A program made the translations under genes and the position numbers. This document shows, in pieces, positions 17,898 through 27,603 of a DNA stretch of 64,000 nt. Source of the stretch: Aliarcobacter skirrowii CCUG 10374 (GTDB lineage Bacteria; Campylobacterota; Campylobacteria; Campylobacterales; Arcobacteraceae); assembly GCF_003544835.1 (NCBI RefSeq), contig NZ_CP032099.1:1550001-1614000 (forward strand). The letters run 5' to 3'. Under the pieces are notes generated by a model. That model was not told the origin of the DNA and did not search any database. It saw nothing but the letters and a program-made list of their open reading frames with translations. Position 1 is the stretch's first letter. The number at the start of each line of letters is the position of its first letter.

Positions 17898-18509
17898 ATG
17901 TTTAAAAAAATTTTAAAATCATGGAATAGAAAAAAGCTATTAGATAAAAGATTTGATTTTTTATTTGATGAGCCACCGTTTGAAGAGTATGTTAGTTTAG
18001 ATTGTGAAACTACAGGATTAAATCCAAAAAAAGATGAGATTTTATCTATTGGTGCTGTTTTAGTTAAAGAGAATAAAGTTCTTATGAGAAATACATTTAA
18101 TATATATTTAAAACCATCAAAAAGTATAAATATAGAATCAATTAAAGTTCACCACTTAAGAGAGATTGATTTAGAAAATGCAATAGAACCAAATGAAGCT
18201 ATATATAAACTACTTGAATTTATAGGATCTCGTCCTATTGTTGGTTACTATATAGATTTTGATGCAACAATTATCTCAAAATATACAAAAAATTTACTTG
18301 GTATAAAACTACCAAATGAAAAAATAGAGGTATCATCAATATATTATGATACAAAAAAATCAAAAGATAACTACGGTTTTATAGATTTAAAATTTGACAC
18401 TATTATGAAAAATCTCAATATTCCAACTTTAGGTAAACATGATGCATTAAATGATGCTATTATGACTGCTATGATTTTCTTAAAACTAAAAAAATATTTA
18501 AAAAAATAG
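17898..18509 (+). CDS. DnaQ-like 3'-5' exonuclease, copy 1
   Basis: 203-residue DEDDh-superfamily exonuclease. Exo I is DCETTGL (about 35-41), Exo II is YYIDFDA (about 115-121) and Exo III is HDALNDA (about 178-184), so all five catalytic residues (D, E, D, H, D) are present. The N-terminus (FKKILKSWNRKKLLDKRFDFLF) is an extra helical region found in symporter-linked members. It starts 1 bp after the nucleotidyltransferase frame and is followed by a terminator. It is not the replicative epsilon subunit by context. Its partner-specific role in the transporter module is unknown. Paralogue at 24683. Confidence 0.85.
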   Translation: MFKKILKSWNRKKLLDKRFDFLFDEPPFEEYVSLDCETTGLNPKKDEILSIGAVLVKENKVLMRNTFNIYLKPSKSINIESIKVHHLREIDLENAIEPNEAIYKLLEFIGSRPIVGYYIDFDATIISKYTKNLLGIKLPNEKIEVSSIYYDTKKSKDNYGFIDLKFDTIMKNLNIPTLGKHDALNDAIMTAMIFLKLKKYLKK

Positions 18510-18526
18510 ATTCTTTTTATCAATTT

Positions 18527-18548
18527 AAAGCCTATTTTATAGGCTTTT
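18527..18548 (+). terminator. Terminator hairpin after exonuclease copy 1
   Basis: A perfect 9-bp stem, AAAGCCTAT against ATAGGCTTT, with a 3-nt loop, the 3' arm ending in four T. It separates the first symporter operon from the yjcH-actP pair. Confidence 0.75.
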
Positions 18549-18587
18549 AGTAAATCTATATCATTTATTTCAAATCTTTTTTCAAAT

Positions 18588-18619
18588 GCTATGCTTTTGC
18601 AACTAAAATACTTTAATAT
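18588..18619 (+). promoter_or_regulatory. yjcH-actP (pair 1) promoter with 11-bp-spaced repeats
   Basis: GCTAT (18588-18592) and a degenerate GCAAC (18599-18603) at 11-bp spacing, then 10 bp, then TAATAT (18614-18619) as a weak -10. The geometry matches the symporter and pta promoters, and the 14-mer at 18587-18600 is shared with 14368-14381. Confidence 0.55.
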
Positions 18620-18647
18620 TTCAGTTAATCTTATTTTAGGAGAAAAA

Positions 18648-18965
18648 ATGGATAACAAATTAGTAGAAAGGATTAAAGCTAATCCTAAATACCATGAACT
18701 TGTTTCAAAAAGAAGTTCTTTTGCTATTAAATTAGCTATTTTTGTGTTAGTAGTTTATTACGGTTTCGTTTTAACTATAGCATTCAACAAAGAGTTTTTT
18801 GCAACAAAACTTTCAGCTGAGGGTGTTATGACTGTTGCTTGGCCGATTGCAGTTACAATTATTATAATTGCATTTATTACAACACTAATTTATGTTGTAA
18901 GAGCGAATGGTGAGTTTGAAGACTTAGAAATGTCAATTAAAAATGATGTAAAGGATATTATGTAA
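18648..18965 (+). CDS. yjcH: DUF485 small membrane protein (YjcH-like), copy 1
   Basis: 105-residue partner of the acetate permease ActP. The N-terminal [17 protein letters not shown] segment, two membrane spans (about 25-45 and 65-88) and the C-terminal [10 protein letters not shown] signature are those of DUF485/YjcH. I start it at the ATG at 18648, which has AGGAG 4-9 bp upstream; the longer in-frame extension begins inside the promoter. It overlaps actP by the end-start pattern TAATG. The biochemical role of YjcH is not known to me beyond constant linkage to actP. Confidence 0.85.
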   Translation: MDNKLVERIKANPKYHELVSKRSSFAIKLAIFVLVVYYGFVLTIAFNKEFFATKLSAEGVMTVAWPIAVTIIIIAFITTLIYVVRANGEFEDLEMSIKNDVKDIM

Positions 18966-20602
18966 TGTTGAAAATATTATCTTTATTAGGGTTATCATCA
19001 TTAGCACTATTTGCAGGTGATGGAGAGAACGCAGTTAATATTCCTGCTGTTATTATGTTTTTTGTATTTATCGTTGCTACAATGGGTATTACAAAATGGG
19101 CTGCTAGTAAAACAAAATCTGCTTCAGATTTCTATACAGCAGGTGGAGGAATCACTGGATTTCAAAATGGTCTAGCTATTGCTGGAGATTATATGTCTGC
19201 TGCTTCTTTTCTTGGTATTTCTGGAATGATTTTCCTACACGGTTTTGATGGTATGATTTATGCTATTGGATTCTTAGTTGGTTGGCCAATTATTCTATTC
19301 TTAATGGCTGAGAAATTAAGAAACTTAGGTAAATTCAACTTTACAGATATCGCTGCATATAGACTTGATGAACAAAAAATAAGAGTTTTAGCTGCATTTG
19401 GTTCTTTATCAGTTGTAACTTTCTATTTAATTGCTCAAATGGTTGGAGCTGGAAAACTAATTGAAGTATTATTCCATATTCCTTACGCTTGGTCTGTTAT
19501 TTTAGTTGGAGCTTTAATGATTATTTATGTAACTTTTGGTGGTATGCTTGCAACTACTTGGGTACAAATTATTAAAGCTGTATTACTATTATCAGGTGTA
19601 ACATTTATCGCTATTATGGTTTTATATCACTATGGATTCTCATTTGTTTCATTAGCAACTGAAGCTGTAAGTATACATGCTAAAGGTGAAGCTATTTTAA
19701 GACCAGGTCCATTCGTATCTGATCCTGTTTCTGCTATATCATTAGGACTTGCTTTAATGCTTGGAACTGCTGGTTTACCTCATATTCTTATGAGATTCTT
19801 TACAGTTGGAAATGCTAAAGAGGCTAGAAAATCTGTTGTTTATGCAACTGGTTTTGTTGGTTACTTCTACTTAATTATTGGAGTTGTTGGTTTAGGTGCT
19901 ATTGTTTTCCTAAATACTCCTGAAGGTGCTATATTCTTTGATGAAGCTGGTAAATTAATTGGTGGAAACAATATGGCTGCAGTTCACTTATCTGAAGCTG
20001 TTGGTGGTTCTGTATTCTTAGGATTTATTGCTGCTGTTTCATTTGCTACAATTCTAGCAGTTGTTGCTGGTCTTACACTTGCTGCTTCTAACTCAATTGC
20101 ACACGATTTATATGCAATCGTTATTAGAAAAGGTCAAGCTACAGATGCTGAAGAGATGAAAGTTTCTAAAAGAACAGTTCTTGTAATTGGTATTGTTGCA
20201 ATTTTATTAGGATTTGCATTTGAAAATCAAAATATTGCATTCATGGTTGGTCTTGCATTTGCTATTGCTGCAAGTGCGAACTTCCCAATTTTATTTTTAT
20301 CAATTTATTGGTCAAAATTAACAACTAGAGGTGCATTTATTGGTGGATTCATTGGTCTTATTACAGCTGTTGTATTAGTTATACTAAGTAAAACTGTATG
20401 GGTAGGTATCTTTGGATTTGAAACTGCTATATTCCCATATACTCAACCTGCACTATTCTCAATTCTTGCAGCGTTTATTGGAATTTGGTTCTTCTCAATC
20501 ACTGATAAATCAGCTAGAGCAGAAGAGGATAAAGCTGGATTTGAAGCTCAAAAAATTAGAGCTGAAACTGGAATTGGTGCTGATGGAGCTGTATCACACT
20601 AA
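18965..20602 (+). CDS. actP: ActP-type cation/acetate symporter, copy 1
   Basis: SSS-family permease that in E. coli imports acetate and glycolate. It matches ActP closely throughout: [20 protein letters not shown] (about 58-77), [10 protein letters not shown], the [19 protein letters not shown] run, [20 protein letters not shown], and a C-terminus ending GADGAVSH. About 13 membrane spans; the first 17 residues ([16 protein letters not shown]) resemble a cleavable signal as in E. coli ActP. 545 residues is the usual length. It is co-transcribed with its yjcH and ends at a hairpin. Its closest relative in the window is the copy at 21142. Confidence 0.92.
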   Translation: MLKILSLLGLSSLALFAGDGENAVNIPAVIMFFVFIVATMGITKWAASKTKSASDFYTAGGGITGFQNGLAIAGDYMSAASFLGISGMIFLHGFDGMIYAIGFLVGWPIILFLMAEKLRNLGKFNFTDIAAYRLDEQKIRVLAAFGSLSVVTFYLIAQMVGAGKLIEVLFHIPYAWSVILVGALMIIYVTFGGMLATTWVQIIKAVLLLSGVTFIAIMVLYHYGFSFVSLATEAVSIHAKGEAILRPGPFVSDPVSAISLGLALMLGTAGLPHILMRFFTVGNAKEARKSVVYATGFVGYFYLIIGVVGLGAIVFLNTPEGAIFFDEAGKLIGGNNMAAVHLSEAVGGSVFLGFIAAVSFATILAVVAGLTLAASNSIAHDLYAIVIRKGQATDAEEMKVSKRTVLVIGIVAILLGFAFENQNIAFMVGLAFAIAASANFPILFLSIYWSKLTTRGAFIGGFIGLITAVVLVILSKTVWVGIFGFETAIFPYTQPALFSILAAFIGIWFFSITDKSARAEEDKAGFEAQKIRAETGIGADGAVSH

Positions 20603-20610
20603 TAAAATTT

Positions 20611-20635
20611 CTAAAGAGAGATCTCCTCTCTTTAG
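20611..20635 (+). terminator. Hairpin after actP copy 1
   Basis: A perfect 10-bp stem, CTAAAGAGAG against CTCTCTTTAG, around a 5-nt loop, 8 bp after the stop. The T-run after it is poor, so termination may be partial. Confidence 0.6.
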
Positions 20636-20769
20636 TATCTTAATATTAACTTAATTTATACTATTAATTTTAATAATTTATTTATCATTTTTTGTTACTT
20701 TTTTACATCCATTTATATTTAAAATACTCTATAAAACTACTTTACAATTGAAAAATAAAATTTTCTTTG

Positions 20770-20799
20770 TATAATCATACTACTTTGTCAATTGACAAA
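20770..20799 (+). promoter_or_regulatory. yjcH-actP (pair 2) promoter and palindromic operator
   Basis: TATAAT at 20770-20775 is followed by a perfect 16-bp palindrome, TTTGTCAATTGACAAA (20784-20799), covering the expected transcription start. The GCTAY repeats of the other carboxylate promoters are absent. The layout suggests a dimeric repressor site. Confidence 0.55.
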
Positions 20800-20827
20800 A
20801 ATAAAAAGTCGCAGGAGAAGATATAGT

Positions 20828-21145
20828 ATGGATGAGAAATTAGTTGATCTAATAGAGTCAAATCCTAAATATAAAGAGCTGGTTTCTAAAAGAAACTCAT
20901 TAGCTTTAAAATTAGGAATTTTTGTTTTGGTAATGTTTTATTCATTTATCACAGTAGTTGCATTTAATAAAGATCTATTTGCAATAAAAGTAGCAGAAGG
21001 TTATATAACAACTATTGCATTTCCTATTGCATTAGCAATTTTAGTTATTAGCTTTTTAACAACGCTAATTTATGTAAGACGGGCAAATGGTGAGTTTGAT
21101 GATCTTACAAATGGAATTAAAAAAGATGTAAGGGAGTTTTTATGA
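20828..21145 (+). CDS. yjcH: DUF485 small membrane protein (YjcH-like), copy 2
   Basis: 105 residues, the same length as copy 1 and similar along the whole protein ([22 protein letters not shown] at the N-terminus; RANGEFDDL near the C-terminus), with two membrane spans. The ATG at 20828 is preceded by AGGAG at 20813-20817. An earlier in-frame start would lie in the operator region. It overlaps actP copy 2 by 4 bp (ATGA). Confidence 0.85.
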   Translation: MDEKLVDLIESNPKYKELVSKRNSLALKLGIFVLVMFYSFITVVAFNKDLFAIKVAEGYITTIAFPIALAILVISFLTTLIYVRRANGEFDDLTNGIKKDVREFL

Positions 21146-22788
21146 TTAGAATAATAACTCTACTTTTTTTAACTTCACTTACTCTTTTTGCTGCAGGTGA
21201 TGCAACTTTTGAGGGTAAAAGAGATTTAAATCTTGCAGCAATTGCAATGTTTTTAGTATTTATTGTTGGAACATTAGGAATTACTTATTGGGCGGCTAAA
21301 AGAACAAAATCTGCTAGTGATTTCTATACGGCTGGTGGAGGAATAACTGGATTCCAAAATGGTTTAGCAATTGCTGGAGACTACATGAGTGCAGCTGCAT
21401 TTTTAGGAGTATCTGGACTTATTTATATGAATGGATATGATGGAATTATCTATGCTGTTTCATTTTTAGTTGGTTGGCCTGTAATTTTGTTTTTCATGGC
21501 TGAAAAATTAAGAAACTTAGGTAAATTTACATTTGCTGATATCGCTGCTTATAGATTAGGACAAAAAGAGATTAGAACTTTAGCTGCATTTGGTTCTTTA
21601 TCTGTTGTTGTTTTATACTTAATTGCGCAAATGGTTGGGGCTGGAAAACTTATTCAAATTCTATTTGGTATGGAGTATGAGTATGCTGTATTTATGGTTG
21701 GAGCACTAATGATTATTTATGTAACATTTGGTGGAATGCTTGCAACTACTTGGGTACAAATTATTAAAGCTGTTTTACTTCTTTCTGGGGTTTCATTTAT
21801 GGCTATTATGGTTTTATGGCACTTTGGATTTAATTTTGAATCATTAGCTCAAACTGCTGTAAATAATCATGCAAAAGGTGAAGAGATTTTAAAACCAGGT
21901 GGATTTTTAAGTGATCCAGTATCTGCTATCTCTTTAGGTATGGCTTTAATGCTTGGAACTGCTGGTCTTCCTCACGTACTAATGAGATTCTTTACAGTTG
22001 GAAATGCAAAAGAGGCTAGAAAATCTGTTGTTTATGCAACTGGATTTGTTGCATACTTTTGGGTAATTATCTCTATTGTTGGACTTGGAGCAATTGCATT
22101 TTTAAACAGTGCTGAAGGTGCTCAATATTTTGTTGATGGAAAACTATTTGGTGGATCTAATATGGCATCAGTTCACCTATCTCATATGCTTGGTGGAAAT
22201 GCTTTCTTAGGATTTATTAGTGCTGTTGCATTTGCTACAATTTTGGCTGTTGTTTCTGGACTAACTCTTGCAGGTGCTAGTGCAATTTCACACGATATTT
22301 ATGCGAATGTTATAAATCCAAATGCAAGTGATGAGAAAATTGTAAAAATTTCAAAAATAACTGTTATAATTGTAGGTATTGTTGGAGTTACACTTGGAAT
22401 TGCATTTGAGTCTCAAAATATTGCATATATGGTTGGACTTGCATTTGGAATCGCTGCAAGTGCTAACTTCCCAATTTTGTTTTTATCAATTTATTGGTCA
22501 AAATTAACAACAAGAGGTGCATTTATTGGTGGATTTATGGGATTAATTACAGCAGTTTCTCTAGTAATTTTAGGTCCAAATGTTTGGGTACAAATTTTAG
22601 GAAATGAAAAAGCAATTTTCCCTTATGCTCACCCTGCACTATTCTCTGTTACAGTTGCCTTTATTTCAATTTGGTTCTTCTCTATAATTGATAACTCAAA
22701 ACGAGCTACAGCAGAGAGAGCTATGTTTAGAGCTCAAAATGTTAGAGCTAACACTGGAATTGGTTCAGCAGGAGCAGTTTCACACTAA
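21142..22788 (+). CDS. actP: ActP-type cation/acetate symporter, copy 2
   Basis: 548-residue SSS permease with all ActP landmarks: signal-like N-terminus ending in [83 protein letters not shown] and a C-terminal GSAGAVSH. Both copies keep the substrate- and sodium-site helices, so there is no sign of decay. The separate promoter (palindrome instead of GCTAY repeats) suggests different control, perhaps use at another acetate concentration or for another carboxylate. It ends at a strong terminator, with the intact nucleotidyltransferase gene 60 bp beyond. Confidence 0.92.
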   Translation: MIRIITLLFLTSLTLFAAGDATFEGKRDLNLAAIAMFLVFIVGTLGITYWAAKRTKSASDFYTAGGGITGFQNGLAIAGDYMSAAAFLGVSGLIYMNGYDGIIYAVSFLVGWPVILFFMAEKLRNLGKFTFADIAAYRLGQKEIRTLAAFGSLSVVVLYLIAQMVGAGKLIQILFGMEYEYAVFMVGALMIIYVTFGGMLATTWVQIIKAVLLLSGVSFMAIMVLWHFGFNFESLAQTAVNNHAKGEEILKPGGFLSDPVSAISLGMALMLGTAGLPHVLMRFFTVGNAKEARKSVVYATGFVAYFWVIISIVGLGAIAFLNSAEGAQYFVDGKLFGGSNMASVHLSHMLGGNAFLGFISAVAFATILAVVSGLTLAGASAISHDIYANVINPNASDEKIVKISKITVIIVGIVGVTLGIAFESQNIAYMVGLAFGIAASANFPILFLSIYWSKLTTRGAFIGGFMGLITAVSLVILGPNVWVQILGNEKAIFPYAHPALFSVTVAFISIWFFSIIDNSKRATAERAMFRAQNVRANTGIGSAGAVSH

Positions 22789-22792
22789 AAAT

Positions 22793-22826
22793 ATCAAAAA
22801 GAGAATCTCTTCTCTTTTTGATTTTG
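22793..22826 (+). terminator. Terminator after actP copy 2
   Basis: A perfect 13-bp stem, ATCAAAAAGAGAA against TTCTCTTTTTGAT, with a 4-nt loop and a following TTTT. Confidence 0.8.
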
Positions 22827-22848
22827 CACTACTTTAAATATAGGAGAG

Positions 22849-24690
22849 ATGAGTATGCAAGAGCAAAAAAAATTTATTTCAAATATTCACCCATTTAATA
22901 ATTTAAATACATTTGAGTTGGACGATTTAGTTGAAGAGCTAGATATTGTCTATTTTAAAGCAAACTCAATAGTTCAAGCACAAGATAGTAATCCAGAGTT
23001 TTTATATTTTGTTTTAAAAGGTTTAATTCAAGAGATAAACGATGATGAAGTTTTAAGTGTATATTCAAAAGGTGAGATATTTGATTCTGTATCTTTGATA
23101 AAAAATCATAGTAAAAATAGTTTTGTGGCTATCGAAGAGAGTATCTGTTACGCTCTTAAAAAAGAGAGATTTATGCAGATTTTAAGCTCAAATCAACAAC
23201 TAGAAAACTATTTTTTTCAATCCATTTCAGATAAGTTAAACAATAATATCTTAAATGAAAAAAATAAAGATATGGCAAATATTATGATTGCCAAAGTTAA
23301 AGATGCAAAAATTCATAAAGCTGTAGTTGTTGATACAAACAAAACAATATTTGAAGCAGCTACAATCATAAAACAAGAGAAAATTCCAACACTATTATTA
23401 AAAGATGAAAATGCTGAAATGTATATTGTAACTGATTCAGATTTTAGACAAAAAGTTATTTTAAATAGAATGGATTATGATGATTTGGTTGTAAAAATTG
23501 CTTCTAAGGGATTAATTTATATAAATGAAGATGATTTTTTATTTAATGCTCAACTTCAAATGGCAAAACATGGATTAAAAAGAGTAGTTGTAAAAAATGA
23601 CCATGATGAGATTGTTGGAATTCTTGATCAAATATCTCTTTCATCATTTTTTGCAACAAATACTTTTGCAGTTTCAAATCAAATAATTAATGCTGAAACA
23701 TTAGAAGAGCTAAAAGAGGCTTCACACTCATTTATAAAAATAATTAAATCACTAAATGCAAAAGGTGTAAAAATAGAGTTTATCTCTAAATTAATAAATC
23801 AACTAAATAAAAAACTTCTTGATAAACTATATAAACTTTTAGCTCCAAAAGAGCTTATTGGAAAATCTTGTTTAGTTGTAATGGGAAGCGAAGGAAGAGC
23901 TGAACAAATACTAAGAACCGATCAAGACAATGCACTCATTATTTCAGATGATTGCTCTATTAGTGAAGAAAAACTAAGAGAGTTTACTCATCTTTTTACA
24001 GAGACTTTAGTTGATTTTGGATTTCCTAGATGTGAAGGAAATATAATGGTTTCAAATCCATATTGGTGCAGAAAACAAAGCGATTTTAAAGAGCTTATTT
24101 ATGAGTGGGTAAATAGTCCAAGTGGTGATAACTTTATGAATATTGCAATATTTTATGATGCACTTTGTGTATCTGGAGATATTGAAATTATTAAAGAGTT
24201 AAAAAATTATCTATTTAAAATATCTTCAAACTCTCAAAGTTTTTATACAAATTTTGCAAGAGTTATAAATAGTTTTGATGTTCCTTTAGGGTTTTTTGAT
24301 GGTTTTGTATTTAATAGCAAAGATGAAAAACATAAAGATGAGATTGATATAAAAAGAGGTGGTATTTTTATAATTGTTCAAGGAATTAGATCTTTAAGTA
24401 TTCAAAACAGAGTTTTAAATACAAATACAATAAAAAGAATAAATAGCTTAAAAGAGTTAAAAGTTTTAGATGATGAGAGCGCAAAAGAGTTGATTATGGC
24501 ATTTAATATTTTAAATAGTTTAAAACTAAAAGCTAGTTTAGAGAAACTTGATAAAAAAGAGAAGATAGATAATTTTGTAAATCCAAATAGATTAACAATT
24601 ATGGAAAAAGATTTACTAAAAGACTCTTTTAAAATAGTAAATAGACTAAAAAAACGATTAGAAAACCACTTTAAGCTTAACTATGTTTAG
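22849..24690 (+). CDS. cNMP-binding/CBS/nucleotidyltransferase (DUF294) protein, copy 2
   Basis: Intact 613-residue paralogue of the broken gene at 16076. Domains in order: cyclic-nucleotide-binding-like (about 8-130; degenerate, LYFVLKGLIQEI), two CBS repeats (about 150-275, with IVVDTNKTIFEAA and GLKRVVV), DUF294 nucleotidyltransferase with GSEGRAEQILRTDQDNALI-type motif at about 345-362 (GS plus DxD metal ligands), NPYWC at the position where copy 1 has its stop, and a C-terminal helical domain. Such proteins accompany SSS acetate-type symporters; the nucleotidyl acceptor is unknown. It overlaps the exonuclease by 8 bp. The start (GAGAGATGAGTATG) could be either of two near Met codons. Confidence 0.83.
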   Translation: MSMQEQKKFISNIHPFNNLNTFELDDLVEELDIVYFKANSIVQAQDSNPEFLYFVLKGLIQEINDDEVLSVYSKGEIFDSVSLIKNHSKNSFVAIEESICYALKKERFMQILSSNQQLENYFFQSISDKLNNNILNEKNKDMANIMIAKVKDAKIHKAVVVDTNKTIFEAATIIKQEKIPTLLLKDENAEMYIVTDSDFRQKVILNRMDYDDLVVKIASKGLIYINEDDFLFNAQLQMAKHGLKRVVVKNDHDEIVGILDQISLSSFFATNTFAVSNQIINAETLEELKEASHSFIKIIKSLNAKGVKIEFISKLINQLNKKLLDKLYKLLAPKELIGKSCLVVMGSEGRAEQILRTDQDNALIISDDCSISEEKLREFTHLFTETLVDFGFPRCEGNIMVSNPYWCRKQSDFKELIYEWVNSPSGDNFMNIAIFYDALCVSGDIEIIKELKNYLFKISSNSQSFYTNFARVINSFDVPLGFFDGFVFNSKDEKHKDEIDIKRGGIFIIVQGIRSLSIQNRVLNTNTIKRINSLKELKVLDDESAKELIMAFNILNSLKLKASLEKLDKKEKIDNFVNPNRLTIMEKDLLKDSFKIVNRLKKRLENHFKLNYV

Positions 24691-25306
24691 AAATATTTCA
24701 AACTACTTTAATAAAAAAAATTTAAAAGATAAAAAATATAGTTTTTTATTTGATAAACCTTTAAAAAATGAGTATATTTGTTTTGATTGTGAAACAACAG
24801 GATTAGATCCACAAATTGATGATATTATCTCTATTGGTGCTGTAATTATAAAAGATAATACAATAGTTTCAAGTAAAAAGTTTGTAAGATATATTAAACC
24901 TAAAAATAGCTCTTTAGATGAAAAATCAATCAAAATACACCATATAAGAGAGTGTGATTTAAAAAATGGATGTGAAATAGAGGATGTGATTTTAGATTTT
25001 TTAGAGTTTATAGGAAATAGGACTTTAGTTGGATATTTTTTAGATTTTGACAAAAATATGATAAATAAATACCTAAAACCACTATTGGGAATAACTCTAC
25101 CAAATAGAAGTATAGAGGTATCTGAGATTTATCACGATTTTAAAATTGAGTTAATCCCTCAAAGCTTTATAGATTTAAAATTTAAAACTATAGTAAATGA
25201 TTTAGATATTCCAGAATTTGGAAATCATGACTCTTATAATGATGCAATAATGACTGCAATGATATTTTTAAAACTAAAAAATCATCCAAATGTAAAAATA
25301 AAATAG
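24683..25306 (+). CDS. DnaQ-like 3'-5' exonuclease, copy 2
   Basis: 207 residues, DEDDh type: DCETTGLDP for Exo I (about 36-44), YFLDFDKN for Exo II (about 116-123) and NHDSYNDA for Exo III (about 179-186), so it should be active. The N-terminal NYFNKKNLKDKKYSFLFDKP region parallels copy 1. It overlaps the nucleotidyltransferase by 8 bp, indicating tight co-translation and probably functional association. The following CDF gene begins at the very next base after its TAG stop. Confidence 0.85.
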   Translation: MFRNISNYFNKKNLKDKKYSFLFDKPLKNEYICFDCETTGLDPQIDDIISIGAVIIKDNTIVSSKKFVRYIKPKNSSLDEKSIKIHHIRECDLKNGCEIEDVILDFLEFIGNRTLVGYFLDFDKNMINKYLKPLLGITLPNRSIEVSEIYHDFKIELIPQSFIDLKFKTIVNDLDIPEFGNHDSYNDAIMTAMIFLKLKNHPNVKIK

Positions 25307-26248
25307 ATGAATTTATCAAAATTTAAATCAGAAAAAGAGATACTAAAACTCTCTATATTTACCACAATTTTTTTAGCAATTCTTGGTTTGATTTTTGGTC
25401 TGCTAGCTAGTTCTGCAACTATTATTTTTGATAGTATTTATGGAATGATAGATGCTTTAATGACTATTTTAGCACTTGTTGTTGCAAAATTAATTACAGC
25501 TTCAACTTCAAAAGATATTATCTCAAATAGACTTGAAAAACATTTTACAATGGGCTTTTGGCACCTTGAACCAATTGTTTTAGGAGTAAATGGAATACTT
25601 TTAATAGGTGCTTCAATTTATGCTTTTATAAATGCAATTGATAGTATTTTACTTGGAGGAAGAGAGATAATCTTTTCTTATGCAATTATTATAACTGCTA
25701 TTTCTATTGTAGTTGAGATTACTTTGGGAGTTTTTATAAGAAAAGCAAATAAAGATATTAATTCAGAATTTTTAAAATTAGACTCTATTAGTTGGTTGAT
25801 TTCAGCTTCCATGTCTTTTGCTTATCTTATAGCTTTTGGTTTTGGGTACTTTGTAAAAGAGGGAGAACTCTCTTGGATTACACCATTTATTGACCCTTTT
25901 ATTCTAATTTTTGTATCAATTTTAGTAATTCCAATGCCTTTTAAAACTGTTAAACAAGCACTTGCAGATATTTTGCTTGTAACTCCATCTTCTTTAAAAA
26001 ATCATGTTGATATTGTTGCAAAAAATATTGTAAATAAATATGCCTTTGACTCTTTTAGAGCCTATGTTGCAAGAGTTGGAAGAGGAAGACAGATTGAACT
26101 TTATTTTATAGTTCCAAAAAGTTGGCCAGCAAAAAAACTTGAAGAGTGGGATATGCTTCGTGATGAGATAGAGAAAGATTTAGGAAAAGAGGATCCAAAT
26201 CTTTGGCTTACAATAGTTTTCACAACTGATTTTGAGTGGGCAGAATAA
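25307..26248 (+). CDS. Cation diffusion facilitator family transporter
   Basis: 313-residue inner-membrane protein with about six spans in the first 210 residues and a cytoplasmic C-terminal ferredoxin-like domain (from about 225), the layout of CDF (ZitB/FieF-like) divalent metal/proton antiporters. The membrane site D-x3-D type motif appears as FDSIYGMIDA in the second span and LDSISWLISA in the fifth, so the ligands are not the exact HDxxD of zinc exporters and the metal cannot be assigned. It abuts the exonuclease (TAG then ATG with no gap), so it is in the nucleotidyltransferase/exonuclease operon. Confidence 0.82.
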   Translation: MNLSKFKSEKEILKLSIFTTIFLAILGLIFGLLASSATIIFDSIYGMIDALMTILALVVAKLITASTSKDIISNRLEKHFTMGFWHLEPIVLGVNGILLIGASIYAFINAIDSILLGGREIIFSYAIIITAISIVVEITLGVFIRKANKDINSEFLKLDSISWLISASMSFAYLIAFGFGYFVKEGELSWITPFIDPFILIFVSILVIPMPFKTVKQALADILLVTPSSLKNHVDIVAKNIVNKYAFDSFRAYVARVGRGRQIELYFIVPKSWPAKKLEEWDMLRDEIEKDLGKEDPNLWLTIVFTTDFEWAE

Positions 26249-26330
26249 AAAAATTATTTAAGTTTTAATTAGATATTATTTCAAAAAATTAATTATAAAT
26301 TTTAATATAAATTTAAGAAAAAGGATAGAA

Positions 26331-27521
26331 ATGTTGATTTTCGTTTTAAATGCAGGTTCTTCTTCACTAAAATATCAATTAATTGATATAAAGTCTAAAG
26401 AGCTAAAAGCTAGTGGTTTAGTTGAGAGAATCGGTATTGATGGGATTTTAAAACATGAAATTGGAGAGAATAAAAAAATTACTTTTGAACTTCCAATTCC
26501 TACACACAAAGAGGCAATTGAATTAGTTCTTAGAATTCTTACAAATGATGAGACAAAGGTTATAAACTCTATTGATGAGATAAAAGCTATTGGACACAGA
26601 GTTGTACATGGTGGAGAGTATTTTAAAGGCTCTGTTATTGTTGATGATGAAGTTATTAGAAAAATAGAGGAGTTAATTCCTCTAGCTCCTTTGCATAATC
26701 CTGCAAATATTTTGGGTGTAAAAATTTGTCAAGAGTTAATGCCAAAAGTTCCAAATGTAGTAACTTTTGACACAGCATTCCACCAAACAATGCCAATGGA
26801 AAACTTCTTATATGCAGTTCCTTATGCTGATTATACAGAGCATCACTTAAGAAAATATGGATTTCATGGAACAAGTCACTACTATGTATCACAAGAGGCT
26901 ATTAAGCTTTTAAATAAAAAAGATAGCAAAGTTATCGTTTGTCATCTTGGAAATGGATCATCTGTTTGTGCTGTTAAAGATGGAAAATCAATTAGCACTT
27001 CTATGGGTCTTACTCCACTTGAAGGTTTAGTAATGGGTACAAGAAGTGGAGATATTGATGCTGGTGTTATTCCATATTTAATGGAAAAAAAAGGTCTATC
27101 TCACACACAAATTCTTGATTATTTAAATAAAAAATCAGGGATTCTTGGAGTTTCTGGAGTTAGTTCAGATTTAAGAGAGGTTATAAAAGCTGCTAATGAT
27201 GGAGATAAAAGATCTAAAATAGCAATTACTATGTTATGTGATAGAATCAAAAAATATCTATGCTCTTATGCAGGACTTATGCATGGTGTTGATGCTATTT
27301 GTTTTACTGCTGGAATTGGAGAAAACTCTGATTTAATTAGAGAAAAGGTTTGTGAAGGTTTAGAGTTTATGGGAATTGAGATTGATAAAGATAAAAACTC
27401 AAAAAGAGAGAAAGGAAACAAAGAGATAAATACAAAAAACTCTAAAACAAAAATCTTTGTTATTCCTACAAATGAAGAACTTGTAATAGCAACTGATACT
27501 TATAATCTACTAAAAAAGTAA
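26331..27521 (+). CDS. ackA: Acetate kinase, copy 1
   Basis: Converts acetate and ATP to acetyl phosphate (reversible), cytosolic. ASKHA-fold motifs: NAGSSSLKY (7-15), the GHRVVHGG phosphate-binding segment, KYGFHGTSH (catalytic His region), CHLGNGSSV, GTRSGDIDAG, and FTAGIGENS near the C-terminus. 396 residues is standard. It has an 82-bp AT-rich upstream region and its own terminator, so it is monocistronic. It lacks the GCTAY promoter repeats of the pta-ackA pair. Together with ActP it could start acetate assimilation; in the opposite direction it makes ATP. Confidence 0.95.
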   Translation: MLIFVLNAGSSSLKYQLIDIKSKELKASGLVERIGIDGILKHEIGENKKITFELPIPTHKEAIELVLRILTNDETKVINSIDEIKAIGHRVVHGGEYFKGSVIVDDEVIRKIEELIPLAPLHNPANILGVKICQELMPKVPNVVTFDTAFHQTMPMENFLYAVPYADYTEHHLRKYGFHGTSHYYVSQEAIKLLNKKDSKVIVCHLGNGSSVCAVKDGKSISTSMGLTPLEGLVMGTRSGDIDAGVIPYLMEKKGLSHTQILDYLNKKSGILGVSGVSSDLREVIKAANDGDKRSKIAITMLCDRIKKYLCSYAGLMHGVDAICFTAGIGENSDLIREKVCEGLEFMGIEIDKDKNSKREKGNKEINTKNSKTKIFVIPTNEELVIATDTYNLLKK

Positions 27522-27540
27522 AAATCTTATAAAATAATTT

Positions 27541-27582
27541 AGAGCAAAATGTAAAATCTACACATTTTTGCTCTTTTTTTTA
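27541..27582 (+). terminator. Terminator after ackA copy 1
   Basis: Stem AGAGCAAAATGT against ACATTTTTGCTCT with one bulged T, a 9-nt loop, then a run of seven T. Confidence 0.85.
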
Positions 27583-27603
27583 CAAAAATTCACTCAAAAA
27601 AAA

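Noticed and set aside
18591-18647. N-terminal extension of the first DUF485 gene
   Set aside because: The extension overlaps the promoter repeats and -10; the ATG at 18648 has AGGAG and gives the same 105-residue length as copy 2.
18648-21145. Identification of the small proteins as DUF4212
   Set aside because: Their KxNPKYxELVxKR start and RANGEF end are those of DUF485/YjcH, and the large partners match ActP, not the VC_2705 type.
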